DNA of 64,000 nucleotides, from assembly GCF_000765215.1 (NCBI RefSeq), contig NZ_JPJE01000002.1, positions 62,001 to 126,000 on the forward strand, in the 5' to 3' direction. This document shows positions 45,165 through 53,258 of the stretch, piece by piece (the stretch's first letter is position 1; each line of letters starts with the position of its first letter). The position numbers and the translations under genes were made by a program. The DNA comes from Eubacterium sp. ER2. GTDB lineage: Bacteria > Bacillota > Clostridia > Lachnospirales > Lachnospiraceae. The notes under the pieces were generated by a model. It ran no database searches and was not told the origin of the DNA. It was given only the letters and a program-made list of their open reading frames with translations.

Positions 45165-46910
45165 ATGACACGATTATTAAGCTACCTGCGGCCCCATCCC
45201 ATCATCACGGTCATGGCCCCTCTCTTTAAGATGCTGGAGGCCACCTTCGAGCTCTTTGTCCCCCTGGTAGTGGCGCAGATGATCGACGTGGGAATTGCCG
45301 GGAACAATACTCCCTATCTCTGGAGAATGGGCGCACTCCTCATTCTCCTTGGCATCGTGGGCTTCTCCTTTTCACTGACCGCCCAGTACTTTGCGGCCAA
45401 ATCTGCCGTCAGTGCCGGCATGGCTATGCGCAGCGACCTGTTTGCCCACATCGGCACCTTCTCCTACCAGGAGATCGACACGATCGGCACTTCCACCCTC
45501 ATCAACCGGATGACCAATGATGTGAACCAGGTACAGAACGGAATCAATATGTTTCTCCGCCTGTTCCTGCGCTCTCCCTTTGTTGTCCTGGGAGCCATGG
45601 TCATGGCCTTCTCCGTGGATGTCAGGGCAGCACTTCCCTTTGCCATCACCATTCCTGTGCTCCTGGTGGTTGTCTTCGCCATCCTCCTGATCAGCATGCC
45701 CCTCTACAAGAAAGTACAAAGACAGCTTGACAGAGTACTCCTCCTGACACGGGAAAATCTCCTTGGCATCCGGGTTGTACGAGCCTTTGCGAGGCAGCGG
45801 GAGGAGAAGGAGCGGTTCAGCCGGGAGGCGGACGGGCTGTACAGAAAGCAGATCTTCGTGGGAAAAATCTCAGCCCTCTTAAATCCCCTCACTTACGTCA
45901 TCATCAATCTTGGGATCATCGCGGTCCTCTGGTTCGGCGGGCGCCAGGTGGATGCAGGAGACCTGACCCAGGGACAGGTCATTGCCCTCATCAACTACAT
46001 GTCCCAGATCCTGACAGAGCTGGTGAAGCTGGCCAATCTGATCATTCTTCTCTCCCGTGCCCTGGCAAGCCTTGCCCGGGTAGACGCCATCTTCGATGTG
46101 GAGCCCTCCATGCCCGATGAAGGGGCATCTCCCTCCTTCTCCTCTGCCCAGGAGGGACAGCCTGCCGTCTCCTTTGAAAATGTAGGCTTTACTTACGCCG
46201 GCGCAAGAGAGGAGACTCTCCAGGGCATCAGCTTTTCCGTCATGCCCGGAGAGACCATCGGCATCATCGGCGGGACAGGCTCAGGGAAATCTACGCTGGC
46301 AAACCTCATCCCCCGGTTCTACGACTGCACCTCCGGCACCATCCGCCTTTTCGGGCAGGATGTGCGCTCCCTTAAGCCCTCCGCCATCCGGAAAATAGTG
46401 GGCATCGTCCCGCAGAAAGCCACAATCTTCTCCGGCACGCTCAGAAAAAACATGCAGTGGGGCAAGCGGGACGCCACGGACGAGGAAATCTACCGGGCGC
46501 TGGATATCGCCCAGGCAAGAGAGTTCGTAGACAGCAAGGAGAAGGGACTGGATCTAATGATCCAGCAGGGCGGCAGCAACCTGTCCGGCGGGCAGAAGCA
46601 GCGGCTCACCATCGCCCGGGCTCTCGCAGGAGAGCCGGACATCCTCATCCTGGATGACAGTGCCTCAGCTCTTGACTTTGCCACGGATGCGAAACTCCGA
46701 AGGGCTATCAAGGGAAGCACCGAAAATATGACCGTGTTCATCATCTCCCAGCGGGTATCCGCTATCCGCAGCGCGGATCATATCCTTGTCCTGGATGACG
46801 GCCGTCCCGCCGGGTACGGCACTCACGAGGAGCTGTTCTCCTCTAACCACGTATACCAGGAGATCTGCGCATCTCAGTCTGCCGGAAAGGAGGCATCTGC
46901 AAATGCATAA
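45165..46910 (+). CDS. ABC exporter half-transporter, degenerate-site subunit
   Basis: 581 residues, six-helix TMD then NBD. Walker A GGTGSGKSTLANLI, signature LSGGQKQRLTIARAL, H-loop replaced by Gln (IISQRVSAI). Walker B reads ILILDDSASALD, with Asp where the catalytic Glu should be. Loss of both the Glu and the H-loop His marks the non-hydrolysing half of a heterodimeric exporter such as TM287/288 or LmrCD. Overlaps its partner by eight bases. Confidence 0.92.
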   Translation: MTRLLSYLRPHPIITVMAPLFKMLEATFELFVPLVVAQMIDVGIAGNNTPYLWRMGALLILLGIVGFSFSLTAQYFAAKSAVSAGMAMRSDLFAHIGTFSYQEIDTIGTSTLINRMTNDVNQVQNGINMFLRLFLRSPFVVLGAMVMAFSVDVRAALPFAITIPVLLVVVFAILLISMPLYKKVQRQLDRVLLLTRENLLGIRVVRAFARQREEKERFSREADGLYRKQIFVGKISALLNPLTYVIINLGIIAVLWFGGRQVDAGDLTQGQVIALINYMSQILTELVKLANLIILLSRALASLARVDAIFDVEPSMPDEGASPSFSSAQEGQPAVSFENVGFTYAGAREETLQGISFSVMPGETIGIIGGTGSGKSTLANLIPRFYDCTSGTIRLFGQDVRSLKPSAIRKIVGIVPQKATIFSGTLRKNMQWGKRDATDEEIYRALDIAQAREFVDSKEKGLDLMIQQGGSNLSGGQKQRLTIARALAGEPDILILDDSASALDFATDAKLRRAIKGSTENMTVFIISQRVSAIRSADHILVLDDGRPAGYGTHEELFSSNHVYQEICASQSAGKEASANA

Positions 46911-48672
46911 AGAAAAAACAGAAAAAAAAGTGGACAGCCAGAAGACGCTGAAACGGATCCTCCTCTATATCCGGCCCTACACAGCTCTCGTCATCCTCTC
47001 CCTCCTTCTCTCAGCTCTGACCGTGGGGCTGACACTCTACATCCCCATTCTGACCGGGCGGGGCGTGGACTGCATCGTGGGAGAAGGACAGGTGGATTTC
47101 AAAGGGCTCATGGCCGTGATCACGGGGATTCTCATCTCCATCGCCATTACCGCGGCGGCCCAGTGGATCATGAACCATATCAACAACAAGATCACCTACC
47201 GTATCGTCCGGGATCTTCGGACCCAGGCTTTTGGCCATCTCCAGGAGCTGCCCCTGTCCTATGTGGACCGGCACTCCTCAGGGGATCTGTTAAGCCGTGT
47301 CATCACGGATATCGACCAGTTCTCCGACGGACTGCTTCTGGGCTTCACCCAGCTCTTTACAGGGGTGGCCACCATTGTGGGAACCATCCTTTTCATGCTG
47401 GGCATTAACCCCTGGATCACCCTGATCGTGGTGGTTTTAAGCCCCATGTCCTTCCTGGTAGCCAATTTCATCTCCAGGAAGTCCTTCACCATGTTCAAAA
47501 AACAGTCCGAGACCCGGGGGGAGCTGACAGGCTTTACAAACGAGATGCTGGGCGGCATCAAGGTGGTCCAGGCCTTCGGCTATCAGGACGAGGCAAATGA
47601 GGAGTTTGACGAGATCAACAGAAGGCTCTCCGAGTACTCTCTGAAGGCCACCTTCTTCTCCTCCATCACCAACCCCGCCACCCGCTTCATGTACTCGGCC
47701 ATCTACGCGGGCGTGGCCATTGCAGGGTGCTTTTCTGTCATAGGCGGCATGCTGACCGTGGGACAGCTCTCCAGCTTCCTGAGCTACACAAACCAATACA
47801 CAAAGCCTTTTAATGACATCACCAGCGTGCTGACCGAGTTCCAGAATTCCATCGCCTCCGCCGCCCGGGTGTTTGAGCTCATAGACGAGCCGTCTGCACC
47901 GGCTGAGCCTGCGGACGCCATTGTCCTTACCGAGCCGGAGGGGCGCATTCTCCTGCAGGATGTGGACTTCTCCTACACGCCCCAGGTGCCTCTCATCCAG
48001 GGGCTGAACCTGTCCGTAGAACCGGGGCAGCGGATCGCTATCGTGGGACCCACGGGCTGCGGCAAGACCACCCTCATCAACCTGCTCATGCGGTTCTACG
48101 ATGTACAGAAGGGCTCCATCCAGGTGGACGGACACGACATACGTCAGATCACCCGCCACTCCCTGCGCACCAGCTACGGCATGGTCCTCCAGGAGACCTG
48201 GCTGAAATCCGCCTCCATCCGGGACAACATCGCCTACGGCCGGCCTGACGCCACAGAGGAGGAGATCATTGAGGCAGCCAAAAAGGCGCACGCCCACAGC
48301 TTTATCATGCGTATGCCGGAGGGGTATGACACCATCATCTCCGAGGGCGGCGGCAACCTGTCCCAGGGACAGAAGCAGCTCCTGTGCATCGCCAGGATCA
48401 TGCTCTGCCTGCCCCCCATGCTGATCCTGGACGAGGCCACCTCCTCCATCGACACCATGACGGAGATCCGCATTCAGAAAGCCTTTGAGACGCTGATGAA
48501 GGGGCGCACCAGCTTTGTGGTAGCACACCGCCTCTCCACCATCCAGACGGCAGACGTGATCCTTGTCATGAACCAGGGGCACATCATCGAGCAGGGGACG
48601 CACCAGGAGCTTCTGGCAAAGAAGGGCTTCTACGCGGACCTGTACTACAGCCAGTTTGCGGCGGACAGCTAG
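46903..48672 (+). CDS. ABC exporter half-transporter, catalytic subunit
   Basis: 589 residues from ATG 46903 (MHKEKTEKKVD), behind AAAGGAGG inside the partner gene. Six-helix TMD; NBD with Walker A GPTGCGKTTLINLL, Walker B MLILDEATSSID with catalytic Glu, and H-loop VVAHRLSTI. The signature is LSQGQKQLLC. It supplies the working hydrolytic site for the heterodimer. Probably drug or lipid export; substrate not evident. Confidence 0.92.
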   Translation: MHKEKTEKKVDSQKTLKRILLYIRPYTALVILSLLLSALTVGLTLYIPILTGRGVDCIVGEGQVDFKGLMAVITGILISIAITAAAQWIMNHINNKITYRIVRDLRTQAFGHLQELPLSYVDRHSSGDLLSRVITDIDQFSDGLLLGFTQLFTGVATIVGTILFMLGINPWITLIVVVLSPMSFLVANFISRKSFTMFKKQSETRGELTGFTNEMLGGIKVVQAFGYQDEANEEFDEINRRLSEYSLKATFFSSITNPATRFMYSAIYAGVAIAGCFSVIGGMLTVGQLSSFLSYTNQYTKPFNDITSVLTEFQNSIASAARVFELIDEPSAPAEPADAIVLTEPEGRILLQDVDFSYTPQVPLIQGLNLSVEPGQRIAIVGPTGCGKTTLINLLMRFYDVQKGSIQVDGHDIRQITRHSLRTSYGMVLQETWLKSASIRDNIAYGRPDATEEEIIEAAKKAHAHSFIMRMPEGYDTIISEGGGNLSQGQKQLLCIARIMLCLPPMLILDEATSSIDTMTEIRIQKAFETLMKGRTSFVVAHRLSTIQTADVILVMNQGHIIEQGTHQELLAKKGFYADLYYSQFAADS

Positions 48673-48721
48673 GCCTTCCCCCTTTTCTTTCGACGGCCTG
48701 CCAAGTTTTTTCATTTTTTTC

Positions 48722-48750
48722 TTGACAGGCCTGCCAAAGTATAATATAAT
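48722..48750 (+). promoter_or_regulatory. Full-consensus sigma-A promoter of tRNA-Arg
   Basis: TTGACA (48722-48727), 17 bases, TATAAT (48745-48750): a perfect consensus promoter, as expected for a stable RNA gene. Confidence 0.9.
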
Positions 48751-48779
48751 AATTTTTGCTGTGAGAGATACGCAGCAAT

Positions 48780-48853
48780 GTGGGCATAGCTCAGCTGGAT
48801 AGAGCGTCTGGCTACGGACCAGAAGGTCGGGGGTTCGAATCCTCTTGCCCACG
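48780..48853 (+). tRNA. tRNA-Arg (anticodon ACG)
   Basis: 74-base cloverleaf. Acceptor GTGGGCA pairs with TGCCCAC; D arm GCTC/GAGC; anticodon arm TCTGG-CTACGGA-CCAGA puts ACG at positions 34-36; T arm has TTCGAAT. The wobble A34 is normally edited to inosine. CCA is not encoded. Flanked by a perfect promoter and a terminator. Confidence 0.96.
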
Positions 48854-48861
48854 CTTTGGAG

Positions 48862-48890
48862 ACGGGTTCCGGGATGGAGCCCGTTTTTTT
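48862..48890 (+). terminator. Terminator of the tRNA-Arg gene
   Basis: ACGGGTTCC pairs with GGAGCCCGT across a GGGAT loop (one G-U pair), followed by a run of seven T. Confidence 0.85.
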
Positions 48891-49087
48891 GTTCCTGTCG
48901 GATGCTTTTCATCAGAAAACCTTCATTTTCATTTCACATTTATTTAATATCGCAGTCACATTTTCATCACATTTTCCCGGTATAGTAATAATCGAACAAA
49001 GGAATGAAACCTTTATTCAATTTTCTTTTTCATAATTTCCCCCTCCGGCCAGAGTGTTTTCACTCTGGTCTTTTTATGCCCTTTTGT
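48891..49087 (+). other. Intergenic region with an orphan terminator, possible small RNA
   Basis: No gene is supported. A strong terminator, CCAGAGTG-TTTT-CACTCTGG then TCTTTTT (49049-49075), ends a stretch with AAAGG-AATGAAA-CCTTT as a possible 5' hairpin (about 48999-49015). A TATAGT box is at 48981-48986, without a convincing -35. Together these could mark a small RNA of ~85 bases, or a second terminator behind the tRNA. Confidence 0.4.
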
Positions 49088-49115
49088 TTGACTTGCCCTC
49101 TTCCCCTGGTATACA
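49088..49115 (+). promoter_or_regulatory. Probable promoter of the pyridoxamine kinase gene
   Basis: TTGACT (49088-49093) with TATACA (49110-49115, 16-base spacer) or TACAAT (49112-49117, 18 bases). An imperfect dyad GAATTGAC / GTCATTC follows at about 49122-49142 and could be an operator. Confidence 0.55.
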
Positions 49116-49170
49116 ATAGAATGAATTGACACGAGAGTCATTCTACATCAAATGAAAAGGACTGAAGAAA

Positions 49171-50076
49171 ATGACAAAAAAAATAGCCGTTATCAACGAC
49201 CTCTCCGGATTTGGGCGATGCTCTCTCACAGCCGCCATTTCCGTCATCTCTGTCATGGGAGTGCAGCCCTGTCCCCTGCCCACAGCCATCTTAAGCGGGC
49301 AGACCGGATATCCCCACTACTACTTTGACAGCTATACAGACAAGATGCCTCTCATCCGCTCCGAGTGGGAAAAGATGGGGGTCCGCTTCGACGGCATCTG
49401 CACCGGCTTTCTGGCAGATGAAAGACAGGTGAAGCAGATCCAGATGTTCCTGGACAGTTTCCTGAATGAAGACACCTTTCTCCTGGTGGATCCGGTCCTG
49501 GGCGGGGACGGAAAGCCCCACGGCCTCTTCACGGAAGGGCTCCTGAAGAAAATGCAGGAGCTGTGCAAAAGGGCGGACATCATCACCCCAAACCTGACTG
49601 AGCTGTGCCTCCTCACAGGAGCCGACTATGAGGAGCTGGGATCCATCAAAAATATCTCTCTCCTCATGGAGGTAATCAGTGAGCTGGCCCGCTCTCTCCT
49701 CCACGAGAGGCTCCGGGAGGTGCTCGTCACTGGCATCCGCTACACGGACGGGGACGGCGTCCCCATGATGGGCAACCTGACCGTGACCGCTGGCGGTCAC
49801 ACCCTGCTCCCCTTCCCCCTCATCGGGGGCAGCTACTCCGGCACCGGGGACCTCTTTGCCGCCTGCATCGCGGCTGGCATGGCAAGAGGGGACTCTGTGG
49901 AGGACACGGTCCGGCTGGCCGGGAAATTCATCAGCCTGGCCATGGCTGACTCCATAAAAGAACAGGTACCTCGCAATGACGGCGTCAATTACGAAAAGTA
50001 CCTGTCCATGCTGGCTCCTAGCGGAACCCTCTATAACGGTTCAGACACGCATAGATCTCCTGCTTCCTCGTCATAG
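49171..50076 (+). CDS. pdxY: Pyridoxamine/pyridoxal kinase
   Basis: 301-residue ribokinase-fold enzyme that phosphorylates B6 vitamers for salvage. Family marks are the N-terminal VINDLSGFGRCSLTAAISV, LLVDPVLGGDGK and the anion-hole region GGSYSGTGDLFAACIAAG. It ends within the 3' end of the convergent ATPase gene, overlapping it by 59 bases. A single plus-strand gene with its own promoter. Confidence 0.9.
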   Translation: MTKKIAVINDLSGFGRCSLTAAISVISVMGVQPCPLPTAILSGQTGYPHYYFDSYTDKMPLIRSEWEKMGVRFDGICTGFLADERQVKQIQMFLDSFLNEDTFLLVDPVLGGDGKPHGLFTEGLLKKMQELCKRADIITPNLTELCLLTGADYEELGSIKNISLLMEVISELARSLLHERLREVLVTGIRYTDGDGVPMMGNLTVTAGGHTLLPFPLIGGSYSGTGDLFAACIAAGMARGDSVEDTVRLAGKFISLAMADSIKEQVPRNDGVNYEKYLSMLAPSGTLYNGSDTHRSPASSS

Positions 50077-51739
50077 CGAGGGAGGAGGGGATATAGGAGC
50101 CCTTCACCAGGCAGGAAAGTCCCCTGCCTTCTATCTCTCTCCAGATTTTCTCCGCCAGCTCCTCCAGGCTGGCGTTCTTTTTTGTCTCCATCTCCTCGAT
50201 GACATTTTTCAGCACATAGCTGAGCGTAGTGGTCTGCTCGCTGTCCGTGATCTGCTCCACATACTTGAGCTCCACCGTGTCCTTTCCGATGGAGAAGCTG
50301 TCCTTTCCATACTGCTTTACCTTGATCTGGCCGTGCTTTTTGTCGATCTTTCCAAGGCGGGGATGGCGGGACATGACACCCCATCTGGCGATACCCTCGG
50401 ACTCCTTCCTGTGGGCTGTCACAAAATCCATCTCCTCTTTATTCCGGCTGCATATATCCTTCACCTGATCCGTGATGTCGTATGCCCGGTAGGTGTCCAT
50501 CTGGATGATCTTGTCCGCGATGTAGAAGTAGGCTCCCGAGCTGCCCGCCACAAGGATGACAGAGATATCCTTCTCCTCGTAGAGCTTCCTGGCCTGCTCG
50601 ATAAAGGGGGTGATGGGCTCCTGCTCTCTGGCGATGACGGACTGCATGAGGGCGTCCCGCACCATAAAGTTTGTGGCCGAGGTGTCCTCGTCGATGAGGA
50701 GCACGCCTGCTCCCGCCTCCACAGCCTCCACCACATTGGCCGCCTGGGAGGTGGAACCGCTGGCATCCTCTGTGGAGAAGTCCACCGTGTCCTTCCCGTT
50801 GGGGAGATGGTTGATAAAAGGCGAGATGTCCACATGGGCCACCGCCCTTCCGTCCTCCGCCCGGATCTTCATAGCCGTGTCGTCTGTGATGACGTACTCT
50901 CTTCCGTCCCCCCTGATATGGTTGTACACGCCCAGCTCCAGCGCCTTCAGGAGAGTGGATTTGCCGTGATAGCCGCCGCCCACAATGAGGGTGATGCCTT
51001 TTGGCACCGCCATCCCCTTCAGCGCACCCTTATGGGGAAGGGAAAGCTCCACCTCCATGCTCTTCGGGCTCTCAAACACCACCGCCCCTTTCATGGGCTT
51101 GTCTGAGACGCCGCTCTGCCGGGGCAGGACAGAGCCGTTGGCCACAAAGGCGGCCAGGCCTCTCTTTCTTAGCTCCTCCCGGATAAAGGTCTGGTCCTCC
51201 GCCAGGTCCGCCACCTCCCGGAGCACCTTCGGATTGAGATTTTTGTAATACAGGGCTCTCTTCACACATTGGGGCACGTAGTCAAACAGGATCTTCTTCA
51301 GCTCCGGAGCGTTGATGGTCCGGCCGTTTGCGGGAAATCCCACCTCAAAGCGCACCAGGATCCGCTTTCCGTTCATCTCCAGGGCTGTCCGCTCCAGCAC
51401 CTCCTGGCCGCAGCGGCTGATGCTGATAAGACCGCTCTTGCCGGAGCCCTTCGCCTGGAACATGTACTCGCCGATCTGCCGGGAGAACTCCCTTGTAAGA
51501 TGATCCTGCAGGGCAATCCTCTTGTCCTTTCTGTCAAAAAGCTCCTCCGGGAAGGCCGCCGTCTTCTGGGACACCTCCACGCTCACCTTGGAGGGCGCCG
51601 CAAAGGGATCTCCCTGCACGTGGTCGATGTGGAGGATAAAGCCGGGGAACTGCCAGCTCCCGGCCAGGCTCTTGTATGCCGGATAGCTTTTCCTGTGTAT
51701 GCTCATAAGCTGCTGTTCCAGCTGCACTGATGTGTTCAT
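50018..51739 (-). CDS. Predicted ATPase of the ABC class (COG3044, MRB1590-like)
   Basis: 573-residue cytoplasmic protein of a poorly studied family (Pfam ABC_ATPase). The Walker A motif is GGGYHGKSTLLKALELG, followed by a YVITDDTAMKIRAEDGR stretch, VDISPFINHLP, the Walker B-like GVLLIDEDTSATNFM and VAGSSGAYFYIAD. A trypanosome homologue (MRB1590) is linked to mitochondrial RNA editing, which hints at RNA binding; the bacterial role is not known. It lies 29 bases after xpt in an operon and overlaps pdxY at the 3' end. Confidence 0.88.
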   Translation of the reverse strand: MNTSVQLEQQLMSIHRKSYPAYKSLAGSWQFPGFILHIDHVQGDPFAAPSKVSVEVSQKTAAFPEELFDRKDKRIALQDHLTREFSRQIGEYMFQAKGSGKSGLISISRCGQEVLERTALEMNGKRILVRFEVGFPANGRTINAPELKKILFDYVPQCVKRALYYKNLNPKVLREVADLAEDQTFIREELRKRGLAAFVANGSVLPRQSGVSDKPMKGAVVFESPKSMEVELSLPHKGALKGMAVPKGITLIVGGGYHGKSTLLKALELGVYNHIRGDGREYVITDDTAMKIRAEDGRAVAHVDISPFINHLPNGKDTVDFSTEDASGSTSQAANVVEAVEAGAGVLLIDEDTSATNFMVRDALMQSVIAREQEPITPFIEQARKLYEEKDISVILVAGSSGAYFYIADKIIQMDTYRAYDITDQVKDICSRNKEEMDFVTAHRKESEGIARWGVMSRHPRLGKIDKKHGQIKVKQYGKDSFSIGKDTVELKYVEQITDSEQTTTLSYVLKNVIEEMETKKNASLEELAEKIWREIEGRGLSCLVKGSYIPSSLAMTRKQEIYACLNRYRGFR

Positions 51740-51768
51740 ATTCTGTCTTTGCTCCTTTTCGTCTATTC

Positions 51769-52353
51769 CTATTTCTGTTCCCGGAATACAAAGGTTCCGG
51801 TCTTCTCATCCATGGCGTCCACAATGGCCAGGGACTCAAGCTGATATCCCAGATTTCTTATAATGCTGCCTCCTGCCTGGAAGCCTTTCTCGATGACAAT
51901 TCCAATTCCCTCCACGGTGGCACCCGCCGCCTGGACGATTTGGATCAGTCCCTGGAGAGCACAGCCGTTGGCCAGGAAATCATCGATGATCAGCACGTGA
52001 TCCTCCTCACTCAGGAATTTCTGGGACACGATGACCTGGTTCTTGCAGCGGTGGGTAAAGGACTCTACCTCCGCCACGTACATCTCTCCCTCCAGGTTGA
52101 TGCTCTGGGTCTTCTTGGCGAACACCACCGGCACCTTGAAGTGCTGGGCCGCCACGCAGGCGATGCCGATGCCGGAGGCCTCAATGGTGAGGATCTTGTT
52201 GATGGGCTTGCCCTCAAATCTCCTCTTGAACTCCGCCCCGATCTGGTCAAACAGCTCAATGTCCATCTGATGATTTAAAAAGCTGTCCACCTTCAGCACG
52301 TTCCCTTCTGTAATAATTCCATCCTTTACAATGCGTTCCTCTAAAAAATTCAT
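51769..52353 (-). CDS. xpt: Xanthine phosphoribosyltransferase
   Basis: 194-residue purine-salvage enzyme converting xanthine and PRPP to XMP. N-terminal [20 protein letters not shown] and the PRPP loop [16 protein letters not shown] match B. subtilis Xpt. Ribosome binding site AGAGGA before ATG 52353. In Bacillus it is under a guanine riboswitch; no purine aptamer is visible in the ~35-base leader here. Confidence 0.94.
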   Translation of the reverse strand: MNFLEERIVKDGIITEGNVLKVDSFLNHQMDIELFDQIGAEFKRRFEGKPINKILTIEASGIGIACVAAQHFKVPVVFAKKTQSINLEGEMYVAEVESFTHRCKNQVIVSQKFLSEEDHVLIIDDFLANGCALQGLIQIVQAAGATVEGIGIVIEKGFQAGGSIIRNLGYQLESLAIVDAMDEKTGTFVFREQK

Positions 52354-52388
52354 ACCAAATTCCTCTTTTGTTTTTGATTTTACTATCT

Positions 52389-52417
52389 ATTATAGGAGAA
52401 AACGGCATAGTTGACAA
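52389..52417 (-). promoter_or_regulatory. Sigma-A promoter of xpt
   Basis: Minus strand TTGTCA (52417-52412), 17 bases, TATAAT (52394-52389). Its -35 shares bases with the -35 of the divergent promoter at 52411-52440. Confidence 0.8.
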
Positions 52418-52440
52418 TCACTGTTTTTTCATTCTATACT
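52411..52440 (+). promoter_or_regulatory. Sigma-A promoter of the HAD-aminopeptidase operon
   Basis: TTGACA (52411-52416), 18 bases, TATACT (52435-52440), back-to-back with the xpt promoter so that both cannot easily be occupied at once. Confidence 0.75.
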
Positions 52441-52452
52441 TTATCTGTTGCC

Positions 52453-52505
52453 GCGGGGCCGGACGCGGACAGTCCCGGGAAAGGGCAGCCGCCCGTCCGC
52501 CCCGC
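52453..52505 (+). other. GC-rich leader hairpin
   Basis: GCGGGGC (52453-52459) pairs with GCCCCGC (52499-52505) and GGACG (52461-52465) with CGTCC (52494-52498), a 12-bp stem with one bulge, in the leader of the HAD gene. It is followed by ATTTTG, too short a T-run for a confident terminator. Confidence 0.55.
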
Positions 52506-52530
52506 ATTTTGTGAGACGAGGAGAATACAT

Positions 52531-53244
52531 ATGGAAAAGATCACGACTGTTTTATTTGACCTGGACGGGACCTTGCTCCCCATGGACCAGGATCTGTTTG
52601 TAAAATCATATTTCAAAAGGCTGGCTGAAAAGATGGCCCCCAGAGGCTACGACCCGGAGGGCCTGATCAAGGCCGTGTGGGGCGGCACCGCCGCCATGGT
52701 ACAAAACGACGGCAGAGCCACCAACGAGGAGGTATTCTGGGACTTCTTCAGCAGCGTCTACGGTGAGAAAGCCCTAAAGGACATCCCCGTCTTCCAGGAG
52801 TTTTATGAGGTGGAATTTCAGGAGGCCAGACAGGTGTGCGGCCACAATCCGCTGGCGGCCCGCTCCGTGGCACTCTGCCGGGAGCTGGGACTTCGCAGGG
52901 TCCTGGCCACTAATCCCCTCTTTCCCTCCATCGCCACAGAGAGCCGGATGAGGTGGGCCGGCGTCTCGCCGGAGGACTTCGAATACTACACCACCTATGA
53001 GAATTCCGTCCACTGCAAGCCCAACCCGGACTACTACAGGGACATCCTCGCCCACTGTGGCCTGCGTCCCCAGGAGTGCCTGATGGTGGGAAACGATGTA
53101 TCAGAGGACATGATCACGGAAACACTGGGAATGAAGGTCTTTCTTCTTACGGACTGCCTGATCAACAAGGAGGGACGGGATCTGTCCGGCTATCCCCGGG
53201 GAGGCTTTGAGGATCTGATTTCCTATTTGGAAAAACTGAGATAA
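52531..53244 (+). CDS. HAD-superfamily hydrolase
   Basis: 237-residue phosphatase. Motif I is LFDLDGTLLPMD (nucleophile Asp10, acid Asp12), with a helical cap, motif II near VLATNPL and motif IV LMVGNDVSEDM. Start ATG 52531 follows GAGGAG; the frame is open 40 codons further up through the GC hairpin without coding character. It is coupled to the M18 peptidase gene 14 bases downstream. Substrate unknown. Confidence 0.88.
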   Translation: MEKITTVLFDLDGTLLPMDQDLFVKSYFKRLAEKMAPRGYDPEGLIKAVWGGTAAMVQNDGRATNEEVFWDFFSSVYGEKALKDIPVFQEFYEVEFQEARQVCGHNPLAARSVALCRELGLRRVLATNPLFPSIATESRMRWAGVSPEDFEYYTTYENSVHCKPNPDYYRDILAHCGLRPQECLMVGNDVSEDMITETLGMKVFLLTDCLINKEGRDLSGYPRGGFEDLISYLEKLR

Positions 53245-53258
53245 GGAGGCGTGCGGCT

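Noticed and set aside
47437-48912. A 491-codon minus-strand frame across the catalytic ABC exporter gene and tRNA-Arg
   Set aside because: It lies opposite a full ABC exporter gene with all motifs and a tRNA, and its product is a His/Gly/Asp-rich mirror of that codon use. It has no ribosome binding site.
52354-52388. A guanine riboswitch before xpt, as in Bacillus
   Set aside because: The leader from the mapped promoter is only ~35 bases and lacks the purine aptamer core.
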